Source: Lyophyllum atratum
Taxonomy: Eukaryota; Basidiomycota; Agaricomycetes; Agaricales; Lyophyllaceae
Reading direction: 5' to 3'
Assembly: GCA_014905825.1 (NCBI GenBank)
Contig: JACGCN010000001.1
Span: 3,286,001-3,350,000, forward strand
Length of the DNA stretch: 64,000 nt
Part shown: positions 24,071 through 34,177 of the stretch, one piece after another
How the letters are laid out: every line of letters starts with the position of its first letter
Numbering within the stretch: the first letter of the stretch is position 1
The notes under the pieces: generated by a model
Database searches by the model: none
Told to the model about the DNA's origin: nothing
What the model saw: only the letters and a program-made list of their open reading frames with translations
Program-made: the position numbers and the translations under genes

Positions 24071-24166
24071 TATGTTCTAGGGAAGGTGGACGCGTTTGGT
24101 CTGGCGCAGAGATCGCTCCTCGGTCACGCCGCGCGAACCAAACGCGTCCACCTTCCTTCGAACATA
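24071..24166. repeat. 96-bp CpG-rich palindromic repeat, copy 2
   Basis: Same orientation, length and 76-bp core as copy 1 (arms 24081-24100 and 24137-24156). It ends 66 bp upstream of the dioxygenase start codon, so it lies in the presumed promoter or 5' UTR. Weak similarity extends outward to tagged points near 23795 and 24026 (both aggcc), suggesting an old tandem duplication of about 231-235 bp. Confidence 0.85.
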
Positions 24167-24232
24167 GTTTCCCCGAGTCAACAAAATTCACTCACTGCTC
24201 AAATTTTACAGCACGCAGGGAAGCATCGTGCG

Positions 24233-25911
24233 ATGGATTCAACGGTCTCGCAGGTATGTTGTCCCTTATTCGTCCAGATTGTGGCGTCACTGAGAAAGAA
24301 CGTGCAGGAGGATTTGAATGCTGGATTCGATTGCTACAACCTTCCCCACCTCGACCTGTCTCCGTTGCTTGAGGCTGCCACAAAGAAACAACGATTGGCC
24401 TCGAATACTCAGCCCCTCGACGCAACTCAGCCCTTCGACGCGTCTCTGTCCATCGACGCGTCGAATTCGTCTATTGCTGGCGGCGCCGCCCAACGACTAG
24501 CCCCATACACTCAGCCACCCATCGCGTCTCCATCAATTGACGCGTCGAATTTGTCTCAACCTCCCAACGTGTCGGCCGCCATTGTCGTCGCATCGAACAT
24601 GTCTGATCTCCATGGCGCCGCACGTCACAAGAACGCTCGGAAGATGAAACGCCAGCACAAGCGACTTGTGATGGGCGTTCACATCCGTGAGGCGCGGCTG
24701 AACCTCTCGAACGTCGAACGAGCCGGGAACTACGCAGTTCCGGTTGATCACAGCGAAGCTGCGCATTCCAAACCAGGATACATTGGCCTCCGCGTTCCGA
24801 CAGGCGACTTTGGCGAAGTCAGCGAGCTATTGAAGAAAGGCTTTTCGCTCGTGAAGTACGAAAGGTATGTCTTCAAGGTCTCCTCTTCTGGGGCTAAGCT
24901 CACCATATCATCAGGAAGTCTCGCGCGTTTTCCGACAAGCATAACCGGATCTTTGCAGTCTTCGTCGACCGCCCGCCTGGGATGCTAGGGCTGAACGCAG
25001 AGCTGTGTTCGGCGATGGCTGATGCCCAAGCCAAACTGCTGTTCGGAAAGTCCAGCAATGCGAAGGACTGCTCTACAAAGGTCAAACCTCCCCGACGTGG
25101 AGATTTCCCTACCATCTCAGTCGGGATATCTCATGGTGGCGGACAGCCGGTAAGGCTTTATTTGAGTGAATCCATGTTGATATCTCACACTGAATGTACA
25201 GGAGCCTGGAAATCTAGTCCACTCTGCAGTCAATCAGGAGGTCCTTGACAAACTATTAGACTCCCCTGCCGTGAAACGTACCGCGGCGTTCCAAAGCAGT
25301 GAGTTCCACCCTTTCGAGCTCAACGCCTTTGTATACTGATGTGCGTCTTAGAATGTTATCGTACATGGATGCCCCGCCTTTATGATGCTTCGAACGATGT
25401 CCTGTCGCAACTGCTCGACTGGAAGCCAACACTCCGACGAAACTTTACGAACAGTGTTTACTGCTGCACAACATTCAATTTCGGACCGCATGTCGTTTGC
25501 AGGGGCCATCGCGACCACTTGAATTGGGCACCCGGTGGTTGCATCATCACATCGGGCGGTGAGTTCGATTACGTTCGTGGCGGACATATCGTGCTTGAAG
25601 AAGCCAAACTCATCATTGAGTTTCCACCGGGCTGCTCCGTCATCATACCATCCGCCTGCATTACCCATGGCAACACTCCAATCCTCGAATCGGAGCACCG
25701 CATTTCAATGACACAATATACGGCGGGAGGTCTAGTACGCTGGGTGGATTACAAGTGTCGGTCAGACGCCGACTTCAAGAAACTTGATTGCAAGGGGAAA
25801 AAGGCGATGGATGAGAAGGGGCCTGAGCGTTGGAACGACGGCATTGGAATGTACAGCACCATTGCGGAGCTGAAGGACTTCTGGACTTCAAAGGCAGGGA
25901 CAGCTGCGTAG
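24233..25911 (+). CDS. TET/JBP-like 2-oxoglutarate/Fe(II) dioxygenase (transposon passenger)
   Basis: Predicted oxidase of the TET/JBP family, whose characterised members oxidise 5-methylcytosine or thymine in DNA. Within the double-stranded beta-helix, CTTFNFGPHVVCRGHRDHLN gives the HxD iron motif (H and D of GHRD). GGCIITSGGEFDYVRGGHIV and LIIEFPPGCSVIIPSACITH carry the central strands and the distal iron-binding His. RISMTQYTAGGLVRWVD has the Arg expected to hold 2-oxoglutarate. The N-terminal half is Ser/Ala/Asp-rich (repeats of SIDASN and QPxxAS), then basic (KNARKMKRQHKRL). Introns: 24254-24308, 24866-24915, 25150-25201 and 25302-25351; each restores the frame. Start chosen at MDSTVSQ. 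Fungal TET/JBP expansions are known to be linked to KDZ transposons; here the partner is a different transposase. The actual substrate is untested. Confidence 0.72.
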
Positions 25912-25968
25912 AAACATTTTCTTGTATTGAGTACATAACAAATCTATCTGTATTCGTCTATCATATTC

Positions 25969-28900
25969 CTACGAGCCCCCCGTTGCCGCCATCTCCTCAA
26001 CTGGCATCAAAATAGGAACCTTACCCGTACCTTTGTGGAATAAACCCTTTCCACCTGCAACTACCTTAGTGTACGCGTCCCTTGCCTTTTCCAACGCCGT
26101 CTGAGATTTCGCGAGGTTCTGCGTTAGGTCTGCGTGTCGTTGAGGCTCAACCCTCATATCGGTTCTTGATAGCGCCTCTGTATATCGAACAGCCTCCGCT
26201 TCATGTTTCGAAACTTTGAGCAACGCCTTACGGATCCTACTGTTATGGCCGTCGATTTTCGAATCTTGACTGACAAGTGTTTGATGATGAGCAATAACTA
26301 GTTGCACGTCCTTAGCATGGTTCATGATAATAAAAGACATACATACATTTACGCTTCACGCCCCTTGTTGCGCGTTCCGTAGGGTGGCCTGATTGATATG
26401 ACGGCCGAATTCCAGTGCTCTCGAAATCCTGGACCCCACGTAGCATCAGATGCAAAGGCGTCATATGGATTGGAGTATTTTAACATACCTGAAGCGCCTT
26501 CATGCTTAAAGCGTCAAACCACTGTCCGGTTTTGACGGCGCCTAACAGAGAGAATCCGACGCCTTCGCGGTTGACGTTGGCGTGAACGCTTTCGACGAGG
26601 TTCGTGGTCGAGTCGCCTGAGATCCATACGGCCTTCGGGATATGGCTTCTCTCCCAGCATATCGCTTCGAAGGCGAATTTGCTCGTGACCTTGTTTTGAA
26701 CCCAATCTTTGGTCAAGTTGCGCGCGTTAAGCCTGAAGAAAATACACAGGAATTTGAAGATTTAACTTACCTATTGCTGGTTTTCCTCCGAGCGTCTGAA
26801 TTTTATTGAGCGTGTTTTCCCAGTCGTTATGTGACATACACCACAGGCCGCGCATGAGATTTCTGACGTCTTCGGTTACGCTGCAGCCGCGGATATTTCG
26901 CATGAAGTGTACGTAGCAGAGACGGAAAACCCGATGCAGGTGTTCGTATGGCGACAGGTCCTTCAAAAGGCGATGAGGTTCGTGTAGATCATACTTGGTA
27001 GGATACTGCTCAGCAATCTTTTGTAGATATAAACCTAGGCCTGACGAGGGAAACAGGATTGAGAAAAAAGACATAGATAGATGCGGAGGGTCTGACCTTT
27101 TGCCTGACCGGCATGTTGATCCGCACCCCATTGCAAAAGCAGTCCATTCGTTTCGTCCAGTGAGGACGCATGGATATGTCGCCAGCGAAGGTTACGGCCA
27201 GTGTCGATTTTCACAATGTCATCGAGTGCTTCAAAAAGCAGCTGGTGCGCAGCTGCGGTTTGACGCGTAACAAAAATTCGGCAGAATACGACACCTAGCA
27301 TTCGTAAGCCTCGAGGACGTGTGAGAGACTCGGAAATTAGACTCACTCATGTTTCTAATGCGATCGAAACAGGCCAGCTCAAATTCATAGAATCCGACCA
27401 CACGTTTGAAGCCAATATCGCTCTGTACGTATTGCGTATCCTGGAGTCGCCGGCTCGCTTCCTTGGTCATGCATATAACGAATCGGACATCTTGGCTGCC
27501 TCCCGGAACATGACGGTCGTCCTCCTCGTGAACGGCCATAGTTTCGCCGTCGATGGTGAACGCCTTGCGAATATAATGGTCTTCTGGTTGGAGTGTTTCG
27601 TCTTGCACCTTCTTGAGGTGTAGGAGTCCTGTATAAATGCGAATGTTAGATACAATTGAGATTCAGCTACGACGGAACCAACAGTACCTTCCCAACCCGT
27701 TCCGTAAGGAAAGTTCTTGCTAATTGCTTGGTCGATGTATACCTTGACGTGTTCGCGATTTGAAAGGGAGACGTGGAGGTCGCTCAACAGAGGCGAAGAA
27801 ATCGAGGGAAATCGTGCGGTGAGGTGTGCACGTACAACCGGATGGCGGAGGAATCGCCGTGTTGTGAGGTCTGCGAGACTCCCACCGAGCTTGTCCAGCA
27901 AGGCCATGATCTCGGCGCGAATTACGGGGGGGGTTTTCTGTGGTAGCGGGACAGGATGGGGGTGCGATCCCAAAGCGACGAGTAGTATAAATGGGCATTT
28001 GATTCGATACTCTGCAAGCGGCTCGTAGATACGAAACTTGACTTGACATGGCAAGTGGACCATCTCCGGCTGCATGAGGCTTCCATTTTCAAGGCGATGG
28101 TCAAATGCTATCCCGAAAACGGCACGTCAGTATAAATCAACAGATTTTCAGCAGTAACTCACGACAGCAAACCTTCTGAGCTGAGAAGTTCGTAACAGTG
28201 GTGCACGCGCGCAGGGGTCCGACACCGAGTTCAGACGCAGACTGTTCGATTCGTTCGAGGTCATCCTTATTGTTGTCAAAGTATGCCTTTATGTAGTCGA
28301 AATTGTATCGTGTCTCGTCAACGTGCTGGACGTAGTGGTCGCGATTGATTTGTTTGTTATAATGTTCGCACCTAGATGATAGCAATGCTTGCTTTCAGTA
28401 CGATAGAATCTATTAGAAATGAGAAACCTTACCTGATGTACATATTCACTTCATCATAATGAAGAACCAACCGCCCTTCGCATCTACTCTCGGTGCTGAT
28501 GTATCCGCGTTGCGCCCTCGAAGCTAAACGGCTCTGGAGCTCGCGATCGGCCATTTCTTCTGCTGGTACCTGGGTCTCTTCACCTCGTGGCGCTCTGCAT
28601 CCGATGTTTCGCAAAGCAGCTATCAATGCAGCCGTGTTCCTAAAGACCTCACTCAGTGGCGACAGAGCTGATAAGTGCTGGCTGCGATCTGCTAGAAGGC
28701 GCAGCCTGACATCCTCCCGGCTCGAAGACGTATGCGGCGTTGATAACTTCTCGATATCTGCGCTAGGACAAACCTTTGAACCTTGGCCTACCAAAAACCA
28801 TAACGTTGAAAAAACAGATATTTATTGGATGATTACACAGGTACATACATGTGAAATGGCTCTCCGTGCAAGGAACTAACACGCCCGCGCCGTCCTTGAG

Positions 28901-29440
28901 TAAGGGGTTCGATACCTCGCGTCCATTCTGCGTGCGACCAGAGGGAAAGCCCATGGAATACGCCATCTCGTACGCCGGATTGTGCCAACTGTCGGGGTCA
29001 CGACGGAAAAGGTGTCCGATAGGCTCGGGTGAGCCGGTTTCAGGGTATTCAACGTACGCGTGGACGTCGTTATAGGTGTAGAGCATAGACAGCGTCGTCT
29101 GGCGATTGAGCTTCACGTTACGAGTAACTGTGGGGGTGATGGTCGAAGGGAACGAAGAAGTCGCGAAGTGCTCCCCAGATGAGCGAGGTGAAGGAAATCG
29201 CAGCAGCCTAGGAGGAGGCTGTGGCGCATCCGAAGTCGACGAGGAGGGTCCGCGGCAGGTAGGGGGAATATTCCGAGCCCTGAGATGGTCAAGCAATTTC
29301 GAAAGTGAACTCGCAAATTCGCCGGGAACCAGAACAGGCGCGGAGAGGTCGACCAAGGTGCTGAGCTCGTAGATGTTGGCGGCAATGTCGACTTCGCTCT
29401 CAGAATTCAGCAGCGCGTCAATAGATATACGCGATGCCAT
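25969..29440 (-). CDS. MULE-like DDE transposase
   Basis: Reading through about twelve short introns gives a protein of roughly 950 residues. The N-terminal half has a Cys/His-rich segment (VLVPCTESHFTCQGSKVCP ... YIRCEHYNK) that may bind zinc. The centre begins ALGSHPHPVPLPQKTPP and LTTRRFLRHPVVRAHL, a block I recognise from repetitive agaricomycete ORFs. The likely RNase H-fold acidic residues are D in YVQSDIGFKRVVGFYEFELA, D in LLLQWGADQHAGQAKG, and E in STTNLVESVHANVNREG. The last resembles the TSN-x-x-E helix of Mutator-like transposases. The C-terminus is a charged helix (HEAEAVRYTEALSRTDMRVE, TQNLAKSQTALEKARDAYTK) likely to form a coiled coil. No stop or frameshift interrupts the model. 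It differs from KDZ transposases. Start at 29440 chosen at MASRISIDALL; upstream in-frame Met at 29533. Confidence 0.7.
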
Positions 29441-29866
29441 GGTTTGCTGCAAAAAACGCGTTGTAACTGTGCGCGCAGCGCGATAGCCACTCACCAGTGA
29501 TACGCGCGAAGGACATCTGTGAAGAACTCTCAAGGTACAGTACTATCAATTTAGATACTAGAATTACCACTTACATTCTAGTAGCTTAGTGTATCACACT
29601 TAATTGAAAGCACCAAGTCACTGAACCGAGCGCCGAGGGACGAAAAACAGCAAAGACATTCTCATTTGAGCCATGTAGCGCCCGTGATAATGTCATTCAA
29701 AGGTCTACGAAGCAAAGAAGAGAGGATCTGCAGGGTCACGGACGGAGCAGTCGCCCGTTGGCGTGCCCGACGCCATCAGGATTCTTGCTATTTTTTTCTG
29801 GAGATTGTTTGGCGACGTGTGGCTAACGCGTTTCGGAAAAATCCCGGCTGTCTTATTTGGGCTCCA
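29441..29866. promoter_or_regulatory. Transposase 5' region inside the element
   Basis: 426 bp between the transposase start and the right terminal repeat; it must contain the transposase promoter. No further repeat copy or gene was recognised. Confidence 0.45.
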
Positions 29867-29901
29867 GATGGGATCGACTTAGACTGATCGACCCTTCCCT
29901 C
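29867..29901 (-). repeat. Right terminal inverted repeat (35 bp)
   Basis: Reverse complement begins GAGGGAAGG, and its inner 26 bp equal 21852-21877. It directly abuts the right target duplication. Confidence 0.9.
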
Positions 29902-29910
29902 GTCGTGCCA
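29902..29910. repeat. Right 9-bp target-site duplication
   Basis: gtcgtgcca, identical to 21834-21842. The bases on the outer sides differ between copies, so the duplication is 9 bp, not part of a longer repeat. Confidence 0.85.
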
Positions 29911-30088
29911 GGTCGTGCCTTGTCAAAGTCTGGCCCGAATTTCACACAGCCATGATCTACAATAAGATCTTGATCTCAGTTCTATTCATGGACTCTTGAT
30001 CCCGATCAGGTCGACAACTACTTTAGCTCCCACTGACTTCGACCATGCCAGAGCCCAGTTTTCAGCTTCCCCGGCCCTCTCTCTCCCA

Positions 30089-31505
30089 ATGTTCGCCGTC
30101 AATGCTGCCACTCTCCAGGTCGCGTCTGTCGTCTCCTTCTACATGTCCGCTGCTCTTGTGGTGAGATTGTCCGATCATCGATCCATTCCACATAGTCCCC
30201 CTGACCAGTAATGCCCTCGGCAGATGGTGTTCGTGTGCGTCAATGAATACGTTATCCTCTGCCCCAGAATCTGATCTTTTATATAGTAATAAAGCTGTCT
30301 TGAATAACTCACCTAGCCTTCCACTCCTGTTCCTCCTTATTCAGCTCCTAATTGCTGTCGTCTTGCTGCATGCTTCGGCTCTTGTGTCCAAGAGAATTGA
30401 AATACCTACATTCGACACTCAAACTGCGAAAAAGCTGGTCCCCGTTGTCCTAGTCAACGTGATTGGCTTGGTTTTCAACACTCTATGCTTGCGGGATGTG
30501 GAGGCATCCTTCTTCCAAGTATGTTTCGAGCCGAAAGACGTCTACCGATGAATTTATGATTAACCACGACTTTTCCGGTCCCAGATCGCCCGAGGCCTCG
30601 TCCTCCCACTGACCATCATTGTTTCATCCGTCGATACGCGCACTAAGCCTTCTCGAAAGGTATTACTGGCAGCAGCTGCCGTTGCATTGGGGTTTTTCAC
30701 CGGGGTTGCCCCCTCCACGTCGCTTCCGGCCGCATCCACACCTTCATTATTATCACTGTTCTATGGTGTTCTATCGTCTTTGTTCATTGCTTTGCATGCT
30801 GTTCTGATTAAAAGCTCGCTCCCGCATTGTAACAATTCGACCATACAATTAGCGTGGTGGACGAACTTAGGCTCCGCTATTTTCCTGCTCCCTGCAGTCA
30901 TTATCCATGGAGAAGTTTCTTTGTTCACTAATATGGTGAATGATGCCAACTGGGACGGCACGGTCTTCTTCTGGGGCAGCTTAATTACAGGTTTCTTCGG
31001 ATTCTTGCTTTGTGTCGCTGGCTTGTTGAGCATCAAGATCACAAGCCCAATTACCCACATGTTCTCAAATGTAAGTCGACTAGGATCTTATCGGTACTCA
31101 GCACTGAGTAGATTGGCAGGGTGCACGTTCAGTGTTGCAAACCCTCTTAGGTGTCTGGACCTTCAATGATATCCTCACCGTGTAAGTCCCCCACCCTTTT
31201 AGACCCTTGTAGGAAGCAGGGCCTTCGTTAATTATCGGTCATCCAGCCCTCGAGGAATCTCCATCCTCGTCATTCTTGGTGGGACAATGTAAGTTTCAGC
31301 CCGTCTAGTGTCTATGTCTATGTCCATCCTAACATATCATACGTCAGGTATTACACATGGATCAAGTCACAAACTCTACCATCACCCCCACCGCGTCGTG
31401 CCGAGGACGTAGAGTCTACAGGCGCGGATTCTATGGCTTTAAAGTCGAGCGCCGGACTAGCTCAGGCAAGGGATACGCCTCCTGAGTATTCACGGGAGAA
31501 GTAGA
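30089..31505 (+). CDS. Nucleotide-sugar transporter, SLC35C/GDP-fucose-transporter-like
   Basis: Drug/metabolite-superfamily membrane transporter with about ten hydrophobic segments, expected in Golgi membranes as a nucleotide-sugar/nucleoside-monophosphate antiporter. The first helix VASVVSFYMSAALVMVFVNKAVL spans two introns; its conserved NKA motif is restored by a GTGCGT donor at about 30235. LFLLIQLLIAVVLLHAS, LVPVVLVNVIGLVFNTLCL, VEASFFQIARGLVLPLTIIV and LAAAAVALGFFTGV follow. FGFLLCVAGLLSIKITSPIT and the later GARSVLQTLLGVWTFND match the second half of the family. The tail is hydrophilic (SPPPRRAEDVE...). GDP-fucose as substrate is inferred from overall resemblance and from the O-fucosyltransferase-like gene on the other side of the transposon. 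Start at 30089 is the Met nearest the first helix. Confidence 0.75.
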
Positions 31506-32219
31506 ATTTTTACAAGTTATTTATAAGGATGATTTGGATGGGCTGATGGATAACGAACGGGCCTGGAAAGGACCTCGCAATAACCTTGTCGATGATTGCG
31601 AGCCATCGGCATCTGAAGGTACCACGCGCTAAGATTTGGGAAGAACCAAGTATTGCCACGCTCTCTAGACCAGCCAGAACCAAGCCTGAGGCTGCGTCTG
31701 GCATATGCCAAAGACAACTGTCAACTTGAGTGCCTAGCTGTTTGAGCGGACTAGTCAGGGGACATGTGCGATGAATTCTAATGAATGCGATGAATTCAGA
31801 ACCTGCTTATGGGGTTAGCGCTTCAAGGAACATGAAGTTTGTGAAGAAGCTTCAAGCAGGCTCGTCGCACCGGATGATGTCTGTATTCGCTTCATCAAGC
31901 TTGGATCCAGGAGGCCAGGAGGTGGCTACAGGAGGTGACTGTATGGGAAAAGCGGAACGCTGAATTGGCACCGAAAAAATCACGGCCTGGACACCCTACC
32001 AAGCACCTCGAAATTTTGATCGGAGGCGAATGAGTGGACAAAGGAAATGCAGGTGGCCAAGATAGACAGCGTTAGCAACATTGCGTCGGGTCAGCTGGCA
32101 TTTTTTCGCTTCGCCTGATCTGGCCAGATCCTGATAAGTCACCACCGCGTGCAAATTCATTTATAGCCCAATTGTGGATTCATACATGGCCATAATCTCC
32201 CTTGTTCCCTCACCGTACC
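31506..32219. other. Intergenic stretch without recognisable gene
   Basis: 714 bp between two plus-strand genes. It holds only short ORFs and one small direct repeat (gcgatgaattc at about 31768 and 31787). Near 32160 the sequence becomes pyrimidine-rich, consistent with a promoter for the next gene. Confidence 0.5.
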
Positions 32220-34177
32220 ATGTCCGACCTTGACCCCGTCTTTCTCTCACGAGCACGTTGGGCTCGTCCAAACGGTTCTCTTCGTCTTAGTGACCTCGAT
32301 GAATGTCGAAAGGGATGTGCAGCTCACAAGTGCCAATGCGCGACGCTCGGAGGAGTCCTCAATTCCGCTTCATCCCAGGAAACACTTGTAGAACTGGATG
32401 ACATCAATCAGCTCGAGCGCAAAATGGGAGATACGGAGCTTTCTTATTACCTCCCGGCTCGCGAGAGCGGTGTCAACGACATGTACACGCTGTTTCGTGA
32501 TTGACTCCGCTCGGAGTTTCTGACCCGGGATTGTCTATTTATAGGTACCTTCATCTCGGCTGTAATACTCCTCCCCACATCTTAGAGCAGGAGCGAATCC
32601 GCCTAGCATGGGCGATTCTGAGAATCAGACACCCCCTTCTAGCTTCTAAGGTCGATATGCAGAATTACGATGACGTCAGATTCGTGTAGGTCGACGGTAT
32701 AGTTCATTATGTTGATTCTTACGATTTTCTTGCAGATACGCGCCTCCCCACTCTGTAGAGAACGCGTTGAGCAATGCGGGAAATAATATGGAGTATCGCA
32801 CACAAACCAAGGATGGTAGGTTGTTTATCCGCCTGTCCCCACTCATCAAGTCCTGAAATTTTTGCACAAGAACTTATCGACTCGTACCTGAATGGCCCAA
32901 GAACCCTTTCAGACGACCGCATCTCGTACCTTGTAGTATCTTTCCCAAACGGGGATTCGAATGGCACCACCTCAAGATGCGAATTCTTGATCTGCGCTGC
33001 TCATTTCTTGGGCGACGGGATGGCTCTCCATCAATTCGCGAATGATTTCTTCAGTCTCTTGGGCTCCTCAACGACTAGCGAACTGGCAGCCCTCTTATCT
33101 ACAGAGTGGCGAGCGCGGTGCGCAAAGCAAGATCAGGCAAGCCAATCAATCGATATATGTTATGACACTCTAACTTCCTCCGCAGGCCGATCTTCCAAGC
33201 GCTCTGGAAGATAGACTCCCGGCGGTGAAGGGGAGATTTAGACAGATAGCTTCCCGAGTCGATTTCCAAAGGCAACAAGAGAAGCTCATTGTAAGTGGCA
33301 TATTCTCTCAAGGACGGACCAGACTCAAACGACGTTCCAGGGCGGACATACGTTTCTTCGAAAGTCGAGTGCCTCTCGCCATACTGTCGTCCCCACAGTG
33401 GCGATCGATGAGGACCGCACGAAAGATCTTCTGAAACGATGCAAAGCCCACGGCGTGTCCATTTCAAGCGCTTTGTTTGCTATCTGCAACATTGCATGGG
33501 CAAAAACGTCGGGTGAAAAACCTGAAATGCCAACGTGAGGTTCTGCCTTCAAAACCTGCCTAGTTACTCACCGTGGTCTCCCTAGATTGATGTATTCCGC
33601 TCTTAATCTGAGGCCCTACTTTATGACCGACAAGGCTTCGAGCGATTCATATTGGTTCCTTGCCATCGGTTACTTCAACGTGATTCTTCCTGGGTTCTTG
33701 CCACGCTCTGGCGATCTTGCGGTTACATTTTGGCACAGAGCGCGCTCAGCCAAAACGCAGAGTATTAATGCGGCCAAAAACGCAATGACTGTCTCTCAAA
33801 GTCGTGAAATGGCTCGTGAGCGGGGCCAACGCGCTCGTGCATGGGCTAAAGAGGATGACGACAGGGAGCAAGGGGTCTGGAAAGCCCCTCCTCCGGCTCC
33901 CAAAAAGTCAGGCCCTCCTTCGAGCGCACTGATCGGCCTTTCGCTACTTGGTAACCTTGACGGGATCTACAAGCATTCGGCCTTCCCAGATATCAAATTC
34001 GATACTCTCACTACGGGGTCGCGACAACGCGCAGGAGGGATGCTTCTATTTGGTTACACATTTGTCGGGAAGCTGTGGCTCAGCCTTGGATACGATGAGA
34101 ATGGCTTTGACCAAAACATGGTAGAGAAGTTCTGGGGCAATGTGCTTAGTTGCACGGACGAGTTTTTAGTGAGCTAA
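32220..34177 (+). CDS. HxxxD-motif acyltransferase (condensation/alcohol acetyltransferase-like)
   Basis: Predicted CoA-dependent acyltransferase fold. The N-terminal half includes RKMGDTELSYYLPARESG and, after a GTACAC-donor intron (32482-32544), PHILEQERIRLAWAILRIRH, the typical start of this family. The catalytic motif is CAAHFLGDGMALHQFANDFF, with H-x-x-x-D-G. The second half has CKAHGVSISSALFAICNIAWA, then MYSALNLRPYF and TFVGKLWLSLGYDENGFDQ. The DFGWG motif of the plant BAHD family is not visible, which fits the fungal alcohol-acyltransferase/PapA-like branch. Short introns occur near 32685, 32810, 33140, 33290 and 33535. No backbone enzyme of a secondary-metabolite pathway lies nearby, so the substrate remains open. 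Confidence 0.68.

Larger units (their letters stand above)
21843..29901. mobile_element. Complete MULE-like DNA transposon carrying GRF, TET/JBP-like and transposase genes
   Basis: 8,059-bp unit bounded by 35-bp terminal inverted repeats and perfect 9-bp direct repeats. Inside are a plus-strand GRF zinc-finger gene (22110-23553), two 96-bp palindromes, a plus-strand TET/JBP-like dioxygenase gene (24233-25911) and a minus-strand DDE transposase gene (25969-29440). The last two converge with a 57-bp gap. All three reading frames can be joined through normal splice sites without frameshift or premature stop. The near-identical ends and intact target duplication suggest a fairly young insertion. 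The Mutator-like assignment is inferred from the 9-bp duplication and the transposase motifs; other superfamilies with 8-9-bp duplications are possible. Confidence 0.82.

Noticed and set aside
25969..29440. KDZ-type transposase, the usual partner of fungal TET/JBP genes
   Set aside because: No CxC-type cysteine cluster or KDZ block is visible. The acidic residues and 9-bp duplication fit a Mutator-like element better.
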